In this document: positions 1-7,364 of the stretch, piece by piece
Position numbering within the stretch: position 1 is the first letter of the stretch
Layout: each line of letters begins with the position of its first letter
Assembly (NCBI GenBank): GCA_964585305.1
Contig: CAZPDM010000043.1
Location: 1-34,351 of the forward strand
Reading direction: 5' to 3'
DNA: 34,351 nt
From: CAZPDM01 sp964585305
GTDB lineage: Bacteria > Planctomycetota > Uabimicrobiia > Uabimicrobiales > JABWCH01
The notes under the pieces: generated by a model
What the model was told of the DNA's origin: nothing
Databases searched by the model: none
The model's input: only the letters and a program-made list of their open reading frames with translations
Position numbers and translations under genes: made by a program

Positions 1-71
1 CAGCTTTGGATATTTTGGATTGTATAGGTCAACCACATTAATCGTACAAGTCTGCCGCGCCCATATTAGTA

Positions 72-536
72 ATGGAAGCATCTCTGCCTATGTGTAATGA
101 AATAGCCTATGCAGTAGAGGAACAGTTGATGACTGAGAAAAGAAAACCTGAAAGTAGGCTTCCATGCGAGATAATGGAAATAGGACAATTTGGGACACAG
201 AAGACATGTTCTAGTGCGGCCCATACTGTTAATATAATCTATATTTACGATCACACAACCAAAGAAGTGCATCCAATTATATTTGATTGGTGGCAATATA
301 AATCTATAAAAAAACCCGTAATTTGGGATTTCCAAACATTTCTTAATTACTATAATTCGCAAAAGTATTATCAAATACATCATATTGAAAAAAACTTCTG
401 CTTTAAGAGGATTGATCCGCTTTGGAGGAACTACAACCCCTGTATCCCATCAGCAAAAGCATTCGGGAATACTTTTCTAATGATATTGGCAGAATCATTG
501 ATGTCCGCGTTGATTTTCTGGTCCTTAGCACTTTGA
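72..536 (+). CDS. Unrecognised ORF, possibly a truncated or chimeric gene
   Basis: I do not recognise this 154-residue ORF. Its first ~105 residues have a mixed, soluble-looking composition with several Trp/Tyr residues (IIFDWWQYKS region). The last ~45 residues are read antisense to the TnpB remnant at 399-760, so that part cannot be an independent conserved domain. No clear Shine-Dalgarno sequence precedes the ATG. It may be an older gene whose 3' end was replaced when the insertion sequence landed, or it may be a chance ORF. The opposite-strand ORF over the same bases (66-383) looks less protein-like, apart from continuing the TnpB frame at its start. Confidence 0.2.
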   Translation: MEASLPMCNEIAYAVEEQLMTEKRKPESRLPCEIMEIGQFGTQKTCSSAAHTVNIIYIYDHTTKEVHPIIFDWWQYKSIKKPVIWDFQTFLNYYNSQKYYQIHHIEKNFCFKRIDPLWRNYNPCIPSAKAFGNTFLMILAESLMSALIFWSLAL

Positions 537-760
537 AATAACCCACGAAATACGCGTTTTCCTGCATAATCATTATGTTTTTGGATAGGTTCATTATCAA
601 GGAAAGAGCATTTGGAAGTATAACTTTCTTCTACAATGTGGACATGGATACCGACAAGTTGAGCTTAGTATTGCAATTGAGAAATAAAAGTTGCATGCGG
701 TATGGAAACAAAATTTTGGTTATTACGTTTCCCAAGAGAAATAGATTGTAAAAATGGGAG
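399..760 (-). pseudogene. tnpB: Remnant of IS200/IS605-family TnpB (OrfB), C-terminal part
   Basis: Reading the minus strand from 760 gives the hallmark C-terminal half of TnpB: LGKRNNQNFV, then VEESYTSKCSFLDNEPI (RuvC-II glutamate region), GKRVFRGLFQSA, and INADINDSANIIRKVFPNAF (RuvC-III Asp region). A TAA at 665-667 interrupts the reading frame where the family normally has Lys (QYK). After GIQG one base is missing in the C run at 437-440; shifting frame restores VVVPPKRINPLKA, the usual TnpB tail. The N-terminal two thirds (including RuvC-I) is absent: upstream of 760 the sequence is occupied by the small plus-strand ORF at 769. The gene is therefore truncated, stopped and frameshifted, and inactive. 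I saw no companion tnpA and did not identify the element ends. The family match is by recall of conserved TnpB motifs. Confidence 0.8.
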
Positions 761-768
761 AAAATGCC

Positions 769-1041
769 ATGCCGCATCTTTTATCTCAGCTTAATGATCC
801 AAATGAGTGCATTAAAATAGCATTAAAAGTGAAAGCAAAACCTGATTCGAGTATAGATAAGATTATTCAAGTTTTTAAAGATTGTGAATCTGTTTTTATC
901 AAAAAATCTCAACATTATTTTTATTTTATTGCACCTAAAATATCAATTGTTGTAAAGAAATATGTGTCAAATGTTGAAAATGAAATGGCAGAGGAGGACT
1001 CATGGTTTGCCATGAGGGATGTCACGGTCTCTCTTCAATAG
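769..1041 (+). CDS. Small hypothetical protein (90 aa)
   Basis: Function unknown. The reading frame opens at an ATG at 754, but GGGAG at 756-760 lies 8 bases before the in-frame ATG at 769, so the protein probably begins MPHLLSQLND. It is soluble, with a Lys-rich first half and an acidic C-terminus (NEMAEEDSWF), and has no signal peptide or membrane segment. Its start abuts the truncated end of the TnpB remnant, so it may itself be a fragment. A perfect stem-loop follows the stop codon by 6 bases. Confidence 0.4.
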   Translation: MPHLLSQLNDPNECIKIALKVKAKPDSSIDKIIQVFKDCESVFIKKSQHYFYFIAPKISIVVKKYVSNVENEMAEEDSWFAMRDVTVSLQ

Positions 1042-1047
1042 AAAAAC

Positions 1048-1086
1048 AAGCATTTCTACGTATTTTCTAATTTCGTAGAAATGCTT
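1048..1086. terminator. Perfect 13-bp inverted repeat, possible bidirectional terminator
   Basis: Arms AAGCATTTCTACG (1048-1060) and CGTAGAAATGCTT (1074-1086) are perfectly complementary around a 13-base loop. On the minus strand the second arm is followed by TTGTTTTTC, a usable U-rich tract, so it could end transcripts coming from the minus-strand genes at 1296 and above. On the plus strand it directly follows the gene ending at 1041 but lacks a U tract. Confidence 0.55.
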
Positions 1087-1096
1087 GAATAATATT

Positions 1097-1279
1097 ATGA
1101 AAAAAACCTTTTTATTTTTTCTCTATCCTTTTCTATGTATTGCAACTGTCACAATATATTTTCTATGGAATATCTCAGATCCAACTAGTTTAAATCTCAA
1201 TATTCTACGAGAAGGTTTCCCAAGGAATCTTATGGTATCTCTAAATACAAATGACAATGAACAATCATTCGATCTCTGA
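1097..1279 (+). CDS. Possible small membrane protein (60 aa)
   Basis: From the ATG at 1097 (MKKTFLFFLYP) the ORF encodes one hydrophobic segment (about residues 3-25) followed by a short polar tail that ends NEQSFDL. It resembles a signal anchor or a truncated exported protein. There is no Shine-Dalgarno sequence; an in-frame TTG at 1085 lies within the preceding hairpin and is an unlikely start. The gene is isolated and convergent with the minus-strand gene at 1296. No function can be assigned and it may not be expressed. Confidence 0.25.
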   Translation: MKKTFLFFLYPFLCIATVTIYFLWNISDPTSLNLNILREGFPRNLMVSLNTNDNEQSFDL

Positions 1280-1295
1280 ATAGAATGCCATTATT

Positions 1296-1601
1296 TTAAG
1301 AATGGATAAATTCATCCAAACGTTGGTAAAGCCAGAAAAATGCGGCACCAATCAGACATCCGTCGCAAAATGCCCAGAATACACCTGAGCAGATTTTTGT
1401 CAAAACTGGAATAAAATCTACATTAGGATTGGCAATAATGTAAACGTCGGCAATTTTTTTTACTAATTCTAAGCGGAATACAGGAAAATAATTTGCCAAA
1501 CTCCCAATAATCACAAAAATTCCTAAGAAACATCCTAAAATTAGGCCAAAGTATATTGGATGAGCTCTTGAATAGCTAGGATGACCTTGACGATTTGCCA
1601 T
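1296..1601 (-). CDS. Small two-helix membrane protein, bacteriophage-holin-like family
   Basis: This 101-residue protein has two strongly hydrophobic stretches: residues ~17-40 (GLILGCFLGIFVIIGSL) and ~75-95. The second carries the pattern GVFWAFCDGCLIGAAFFWLYQRL. It resembles the bacterial family labelled bacteriophage holin, in which a Gly-rich first helix and a W/YGFxDGFxGGxxFAWLYN-type second helix are typical; the match is from memory. The start is ATG 1601 (MANRQGHPSY) because AAGGAAG lies just upstream; an ATG at 1619 precedes that site. It follows the COG2509 flavoprotein gene by 39 bases and is the last gene of the minus-strand run. There are no phage genes nearby, so a lytic role is not supported. 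Confidence 0.6.
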   Translation of the reverse strand: MANRQGHPSYSRAHPIYFGLILGCFLGIFVIIGSLANYFPVFRLELVKKIADVYIIANPNVDFIPVLTKICSGVFWAFCDGCLIGAAFFWLYQRLDEFIHS

Positions 1602-1640
1602 AATATACTTCCTTAACAAAAAAATAAACTAAAATTTATT

Positions 1641-3263
1641 TTATTTTTTTACTGGAGCAAACTCATTGATGATAGTAATTGCTGTGCGAATGCCATCAAG
1701 AGCTGCACTGATAATTCCACCAGCATAACCTGCTCCTTCTCCTACAGGATATAACCAACGACAACTTGGAGATTGTCGGGTTACAGTATCTCGTGGAAGA
1801 CGGACTGGGCATGAAGCACGTGTTTCTGGAGCAATGAGAAGACCTATTTTAACAAAACCTGGCATTTGCTGATCAAAAATTGGCAGAGCTTTACCCAAAG
1901 ATTGAGCAATTACATTGGGCAAAAGTTTATCAAGAGCCACGGACTTGAGTTGAAAGCGATATGATGTTGTCATAGTTACTGTAGATAGCTTATGTTGCAA
2001 AAAATCTGCGGCAAATTGAGCAGGAGCTGTATAATTTCCGCCTCCCATAATAAATGCTTTTTCTTCAATAGAACTGCGATACTGGAGTCCATCCATAGGA
2101 TTGCTACTTTTTAAATCTTCTGGCGTAATTGTTGTTACTAAAGCAGCGTTAGCAAAACCAGAATTACGATTATAATTACTCATTCCATTTGTAACTAAAG
2201 CATTGGGACGATCTGATGCCGGAATGATTTCCCCTCCAGGACACATACAAAATGTACAAACTTGATGAGGATCTTTTGTTTTAGGTGTAACCAATCGATA
2301 ACTAGCTGGTGGAAGATGCGGATCGCGTGCATATCTACGATATTGTTGGCGGCTTACCCAGTCTTGAGGGTGTTCAATGCGAACACCCATTTGAAAAGGT
2401 TTTAGTTCCATTGCAATTCCAACACGTCGTAGCATTGCAAAAGTTTCTAAACAATGGCTTCCAGGAGATACAATTAAAGTTTGACAAGGAATTTGTCCTT
2501 TATCAGTAACAACAATTTGGATTTGTCCTTCTTTAATGACAATATCTTCTACACGATGTTGAAATCTGAATTCTCCACCCCATTCTATAATTTGCTGCCG
2601 CATTCGAATCATTACGGCTCTCAAACGATCCGAACCTATATGAGGAGGAAATTGATATTGTATTTCAGGAGGACCGCCATGTTTGGCAAGAACGGATAAA
2701 ATTGGATTAACCCATGAACTAGATATTCCAGTATATAACTTTCCGTCTGAATATGTTCCTGCCCCACCTTCTCCAAAAACATAATTTGAATAGGGATGCA
2801 GTTGGCGAGTTTTGAAAAAATTCTCAATGGATTTATGTCTTTGTTCAATCGGCTCACCTTGTTCTAATACGATGGGGCAATAGCCATGTTGAGCAAGCCA
2901 ATAAGCTGCAAACAAACCTCCTGGTCCTGAACCAAGAATCATAGGTCGTTGTTCTAAAATTTTGCTTCCAATAGAGGCCTGTATTTCATCATCATAGCAA
3001 GTTTCTTTCGCAAATTCTATATTTTTTCCTAATGTTGCCAATTGCTCTTTTGTAATATTTTTGCTAATTGCAGCATCAACAGAATAAATAAAGTTTGGTC
3101 TATGCCCAGGACGAGCGTCTAAAGATCTTTTAATAATTTTAAACTCAAGAAGTTCTGATGAAGCAATTCCTAATTTATCAAGCACTACTTCTTTCAAAAG
3201 TTCAGGAGAATGATCAAAAGGCAATCCAATTTGATAAAGTCTTAATTTAGTTATGGTTGACAT
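1641..3263 (-). CDS. COG2509-type FAD-dependent dehydrogenase
   Basis: A 540-residue predicted flavoprotein oxidoreductase. After a ~100-residue N-terminal domain (shared with this family) comes a Rossmann dinucleotide-binding motif GSGPGG at ~111-116 and the family signature GEGGAGTYSDGKL at ~164-176. A CTFCMCPGG motif sits in the middle, and a second FAD-contacting motif GEGAGYAGGIISAALDG is near the C-terminus (~511-527). Members are annotated as uncharacterised FAD/NAD(P)-binding dehydrogenases; substrate and partner are unknown. Length and motif order look complete. ATG 3263 is preceded by a weak GA-rich site. It lies 58 bases downstream of the UDG gene and 39 bases upstream of the holin-like gene, consistent with one operon. 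Confidence 0.85.
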   Translation of the reverse strand: MSTITKLRLYQIGLPFDHSPELLKEVVLDKLGIASSELLEFKIIKRSLDARPGHRPNFIYSVDAAISKNITKEQLATLGKNIEFAKETCYDDEIQASIGSKILEQRPMILGSGPGGLFAAYWLAQHGYCPIVLEQGEPIEQRHKSIENFFKTRQLHPYSNYVFGEGGAGTYSDGKLYTGISSSWVNPILSVLAKHGGPPEIQYQFPPHIGSDRLRAVMIRMRQQIIEWGGEFRFQHRVEDIVIKEGQIQIVVTDKGQIPCQTLIVSPGSHCLETFAMLRRVGIAMELKPFQMGVRIEHPQDWVSRQQYRRYARDPHLPPASYRLVTPKTKDPHQVCTFCMCPGGEIIPASDRPNALVTNGMSNYNRNSGFANAALVTTITPEDLKSSNPMDGLQYRSSIEEKAFIMGGGNYTAPAQFAADFLQHKLSTVTMTTSYRFQLKSVALDKLLPNVIAQSLGKALPIFDQQMPGFVKIGLLIAPETRASCPVRLPRDTVTRQSPSCRWLYPVGEGAGYAGGIISAALDGIRTAITIINEFAPVKK

Positions 3264-3300
3264 ATTCTCTTTCTTCTATTTTCCATAAAGAAAATTTTTT

Positions 3301-3315
3301 AGCTGCGTTGCAGCT
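3301..3315. other. Short hairpin between UDG and flavoprotein genes
   Basis: AGCTGC-GTT-GCAGCT is a perfect 6-bp stem with a 3-base loop. On the minus (coding) strand it is followed by an A-rich, not U-rich, run, so it is more likely an RNA-processing or incidental structure than a strong terminator. Confidence 0.3.
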
Positions 3316-3321
3316 TATATT

Positions 3322-4194
3322 TTATACACTTTGGCTAACATTACGAATCAGCTCTTGTAAGATTAGCAAATCTTTCCAGGCTTCTCTCTTTTGATTGGGA
3401 TAACGTAATAAATAAGAAGGATGATAGGTAAAAATTACAGGAATTCCACGGTATCTAAAAGGATTGATAGAGGTATTCAGCAAACGGCTATTATTGATGC
3501 CTTGCGCTCTTCCAAAAATCCCTCTGACTGGAATAGCTCCCATTGCTAAAATAGCCATAGGACGGACATAATGAAATTGTTGGGTAAACCAGGTTGAGCA
3601 AGCAACAATTTCCTTTTCTTCAGGTTGCCGATTTTCTCTTGCAGTGTCTTTTCCTACAGGAACAGGACGACATTTTACCACATTAGTAATATAAACTTCT
3701 TCGCGTTTGATATTTATTGCCGCAAGCATTTTTGTCAATAATTCCCCTGCTGGGCCAATAAATGGAATACCTTGAATATCTTCAAATTTACCTGGAGCTT
3801 CTCCAATAATTGCAATTTTAGCGTCAATTGGCCCACTGGAAAACACTACTTGAGTACGTGTTTCATGCAAAGTGCAACGAGTACATTGGCTTGCTTGGGC
3901 CATAATTCTTTGCATAGCTAACTCACGTTCGGCTAAAGAAAGTGCAGGAGAGAGCTTACTATACTGTATAGGAGTTATGCGCATTGGGCTTGAAGTTTCG
4001 GAAGTTACTATCTGTGGTTCATAGATGGGAGCAGATACTGAAATAGGAGGTTCGGATATTACTGGAGTAGAACTTTTTTTCTCTTGTAATCCTTGAACCC
4101 AAACCTCCGATCCAAATTTCATTTTACAAAATTCTGTATAAACTTTTGTTTGGTGAACGAGGCTTCTATATAATTCTAAAAGATCTTGTTCCAT
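3322..4194 (-). CDS. Family 4 (type-4 UDGa-like) uracil-DNA glycosylase
   Basis: This enzyme removes uracil from DNA by cleaving the N-glycosidic bond, the first step of base excision repair in the cytoplasm. The catalytic part (residues ~90-290) has motif GEAPGKFEDIQGIPFIGPAG at 131-150 and the second motif HPSYLLR at 258-264. Four Cys suit an iron-sulfur cluster: C104 and C107 (CTRC), C175 (VKCRP) and C199. The spacing between the last two is longer than the ~15 residues I recall for Thermus UDGa, reflecting a small insert. The first ~85 residues are a poorly conserved, Pro/Ser-rich extension of the kind common in this family. It follows the large membrane protein gene by 24 bases. A family 5 or DNA-polymerase-associated variant is possible but less likely. 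Confidence 0.92.
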   Translation of the reverse strand: MEQDLLELYRSLVHQTKVYTEFCKMKFGSEVWVQGLQEKKSSTPVISEPPISVSAPIYEPQIVTSETSSPMRITPIQYSKLSPALSLAERELAMQRIMAQASQCTRCTLHETRTQVVFSSGPIDAKIAIIGEAPGKFEDIQGIPFIGPAGELLTKMLAAINIKREEVYITNVVKCRPVPVGKDTARENRQPEEKEIVACSTWFTQQFHYVRPMAILAMGAIPVRGIFGRAQGINNSRLLNTSINPFRYRGIPVIFTYHPSYLLRYPNQKREAWKDLLILQELIRNVSQSV

Positions 4195-4218
4195 AATTTG
4201 ACATTCTTTAACGGTCTT

Positions 4219-7200
4219 TTATTTGGCTGTTTGAGTAGCTTCTTTCTGACTTATCTTTTCAAGATTGCTTTTGGGTTCTAAAGGTGGAATCCCAAATAAA
4301 ACGCCTAATAAATTCCATAAAAGAGGCAGAATAAGAAAGCCTAAACAAATATACCAAATATAGTCTTTGATTTTATTAGAAAGTTCAAAGTTTTCATGGA
4401 CAACACTAATAAAGGATAACAATTGATATCTTGACCAAGATCTCATTGAAATAAGTTTATCATTTTCAGACTCCCAAAAAATAGGATTTTTTTGATTATA
4501 ACGAATGATATACTTTTCTGATTCTTGCTCTTTAAACCCAAATGTTGTCCAAGTATGATTTTGCTCATCTTCATAAGAGAAAATAGCAAATGTATCAAAT
4601 AATGTGTAATTTATTTTAGCTTCGGAGATAGAAGCTATTCCTAAAACTTTTTCTTGTTGCGCTCTTATCCAATTAAAGCTAAAAGTTAAAATAAATAGTA
4701 GGCCAATACAGGCTAATATTCTAAGTAAGCGTGGTTGAGCATATTTTTTTCTATAGAAGTATTTTACTTTATTATAGGAATTTTTATCGCAATTACTTTT
4801 TTGTCGAAGATGTGCAACAATACTTTCAAAGTAAACAAGTTCCCCATCTAAGCAGATTGTTCCTTTTTCTCCTTGAATCAATGCAATTTTCCTAGGAGAA
4901 GTTGCTATCTTTAAAAAAATTGGTTGGGGCATATAAAAAACATTGATTGATTGGATTTCCGACCAAGTTAGTGTAGTACGATGATCGCTAATTCCATCCG
5001 AGCTTAATTCCCATGTTTTAAAACTTCGTAGCCATTGTGGAATAAGAACAAAAATGTAATGAACTAAATGCAAAAAAACTATCATAGGTAATAAAATAAA
5101 AAATACTATCCATATTCCTGGAAATGGAATCCGTAAAAAAACAGGCATATTTTGAGAAAAGTAGCAGGCATATATATATAGGCCGAATACTAAAATTACC
5201 AACGCATGTAGAACAAGTTTTAAAGTATGGTTGAGAATAACCGTCCCTGAAAGATAGACAGAAGGGCCTAATGGTGCAGGAATTCTTTGCATTAAAAGGC
5301 CGGCAAATAAATTTTGCCTCAACAAACCAATAATCACAAAAAAAATAGCTAAAATCCAAAAAACATACCAGGAATTTTTTAATATGTCTTCTATCCAAAT
5401 AATATTTTCTATACTAACTCCATAAGCTTCCAACCATTCACAAAAAGCAATACGCAGATCTTGTACATCTCCATAAAGTAAACAGTAACCAGGAGATTGG
5501 GGGAGATACCGAACCCATGAAAAATCATAATGCAAGTCATCACTTTGTAATGTACGAGCAATGCCAATTCCATACCAAGTTTGACCGGTATAAGTTTGAT
5601 ACGGAATCATAGCCAGCTTTTTACCAAAAATACCTGGCATAATATAAGTCGCTGGTTCAGTTACAGCTAAATAACCATATTGGAACGGAGGATTATTTTG
5701 AGAAGCATCTTGAAATAACTCTAAATTGCTTTGAACAATATTATTAAGTAAGAATGGAAGAATCAGAATCATAAGAATCATCATCGCCCAGCGTCGGGAG
5801 TGATATGCAGCATGACTGCGATTTTGTAATAGCTCTGTTGCTCCTTTAATAACGGGATCATACTTGCAAACAGCTTGTACTTTTTTGCGAATTTTATCAA
5901 ATGCCATCTCCCAATCACTCATGGCTTCATAAATCGTAATTAAGTTCTTACCATTTGTATCCAACAAAGCAATCCGACGCTGTCCATTTGCATCGCTATA
6001 GGGTGCAACAGTCTGAATTTCTGTCCATTCAATACGACGATGGCTTAATAAAATTCCATCTTCGGTAATAATATATCTAGAATATAAAGAAAATATTTTA
6101 GGTAATAAAGAAAATAATAAATAGCTACCATAAACAAGCAAAACAATGGGGATAATTTCTCGAATCAATACTCCAAATAGCCCTAAACGACCAAGAGGAG
6201 TAGCATAGACACACCATAATATAAGAGCTAAAACAAAACTATGAATAACTAAAAATAAAGGAAATAAAATTTGCCAGGCCAATGGCATCATTAAAGGAAT
6301 TTGGTCGGCTTCAAAAAAAGCAATACGTCGTGCTTCTTCAGAAGGAGTACGGATTTTTGCTTCTTCTTCTGTCATTTTTTTATTTCTATAGTAATGTTGA
6401 ACATCATTCCATTGTTTTTCAAGTTTTTCTTTGAATGTTTCAAAATTTTCTAGAAATGGCATGACATTTACATCACCATTAGCAAAAGAAAGCTGCCAAA
6501 TTTTTAAGATAAAAAATCTCGATACCATTTTAGCTGTACGTAGATGACGTAAAGGATAGGCTTGTTTCTTTCCTACAAATGTGCATTCTGATATTAAAGC
6601 AACTGGAGTAGGTTGCCAGGGAAACCATAATACAAAAGCAATAGGAATAAGAATCATTAAAAAAAGCAAGTAGGGGCTTTGAAAAATATAATATAAAACA
6701 CAAAATAAAATCAAACTTCCTGCACCAGCAATCCAAGCATCTTGAGGAAGGGTTTCTGATTTGGAACGCTTGTTTTGAACTAAAGATCGGACAATAAAAT
6801 AAACAACAACAACAGCAATTAAAATAATTAAAATAGATAACAAAAAGATCAATAAGCACATTATTGCAAAAGCAAAGGCAATAGCATATCGAATAGCTCT
6901 CAATACTTGTGGCGGGTATTGGTACCATAACGGTTCTGGAGTAGCAGGATATGAAAGCGTTTCCAACTTTCGCAAAAGCATTTCAAATGCTGGGGAACGG
7001 GACGAAACACAAAGGGTTCCATCTGGGAAATATAAAGTAATTCCTTGAATTTTAAAAGGCGTCCAAGGAATACCAAATGGACCCCATTTTGTATAACGCT
7101 GAATAGAAGACCAAGGCACTACTGTCGTACCATAGAGTAAACCTTCTGTACTAAAAAACCAAGGTTTACGACTAGTTAACCAAAGCTCGCTAGTTAAACT

Positions 7201-7350
7201 TGCAATAACAATCAATAAAGCAATAAGAGATATCTGACCAAAAAATAGCATAACTAAACTGACGGCAATACATGCAACAGATATTTGTAAAAGATACCTA
7301 CGAGTTGATTCTGAGTATCCTACAAGCATCATTTGATTTTCTGTAGCCAT
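4219..7350 (-). CDS. Giant polytopic membrane protein with repeated PH-like and DUF3592-like modules
   Basis: I do not recognise this 1043-residue protein as a whole. It has roughly ten or more hydrophobic helices, mostly in pairs (about residues 18-56, 151-188, 207-246, 354-383, 391-420, 520-540, 651-678, 708-773, 873-895, 995-1018). Between them, four soluble stretches share a pattern: a short strand ending in an S/TEDG- or SSDGI-like turn, a W-S/T-E-I-Q motif, a strand-rich stretch and a final amphipathic helix (about 65-129, 251-313, 425-493, 781-850). This resembles bacterial PH-like domains that follow paired helices. Two further loops (about 560-625, 905-965) end in VRYLPQSP and IRYNQKNP, like the V-x-Y-x-P-x-x-P end of DUF3592. 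All of this is inference from pattern. Start: AGGAAAGG overlaps the upstream stop and lies 8 bases before ATG 7350; the ATG at 7386 lies before it. It is tightly coupled to the secreted-protein gene upstream. Confidence 0.7.
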   Translation of the reverse strand: MATENQMMLVGYSESTRRYLLQISVACIAVSLVMLFFGQISLIALLIVIASLTSELWLTSRKPWFFSTEGLLYGTTVVPWSSIQRYTKWGPFGIPWTPFKIQGITLYFPDGTLCVSSRSPAFEMLLRKLETLSYPATPEPLWYQYPPQVLRAIRYAIAFAFAIMCLLIFLLSILIILIAVVVVYFIVRSLVQNKRSKSETLPQDAWIAGAGSLILFCVLYYIFQSPYLLFLMILIPIAFVLWFPWQPTPVALISECTFVGKKQAYPLRHLRTAKMVSRFFILKIWQLSFANGDVNVMPFLENFETFKEKLEKQWNDVQHYYRNKKMTEEEAKIRTPSEEARRIAFFEADQIPLMMPLAWQILFPLFLVIHSFVLALILWCVYATPLGRLGLFGVLIREIIPIVLLVYGSYLLFSLLPKIFSLYSRYIITEDGILLSHRRIEWTEIQTVAPYSDANGQRRIALLDTNGKNLITIYEAMSDWEMAFDKIRKKVQAVCKYDPVIKGATELLQNRSHAAYHSRRWAMMILMILILPFLLNNIVQSNLELFQDASQNNPPFQYGYLAVTEPATYIMPGIFGKKLAMIPYQTYTGQTWYGIGIARTLQSDDLHYDFSWVRYLPQSPGYCLLYGDVQDLRIAFCEWLEAYGVSIENIIWIEDILKNSWYVFWILAIFFVIIGLLRQNLFAGLLMQRIPAPLGPSVYLSGTVILNHTLKLVLHALVILVFGLYIYACYFSQNMPVFLRIPFPGIWIVFFILLPMIVFLHLVHYIFVLIPQWLRSFKTWELSSDGISDHRTTLTWSEIQSINVFYMPQPIFLKIATSPRKIALIQGEKGTICLDGELVYFESIVAHLRQKSNCDKNSYNKVKYFYRKKYAQPRLLRILACIGLLFILTFSFNWIRAQQEKVLGIASISEAKINYTLFDTFAIFSYEDEQNHTWTTFGFKEQESEKYIIRYNQKNPIFWESENDKLISMRSWSRYQLLSFISVVHENFELSNKIKDYIWYICLGFLILPLLWNLLGVLFGIPPLEPKSNLEKISQKEATQTAK

Positions 7351-7364
7351 AAATGCTGCCTTTC

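Noticed and set aside
66..383. 105-codon minus-strand ORF at the left edge
   Set aside because: Its first residues only continue the shifted TnpB frame; the rest is Phe/Tyr/Ile-rich chance sequence.
1296..1601. Prophage because of the holin-like protein
   Set aside because: There are no endolysin, structural, integrase or other phage genes nearby, and the family also occurs as ordinary chromosomal membrane proteins.
5018..6928. Cys/Phe-rich minus-strand ORFs of 126 and 132 codons inside the large membrane-protein gene
   Set aside because: They are out-of-frame shadows of a hydrophobic AT-rich gene; no ribosome binding site and no recognisable domain.
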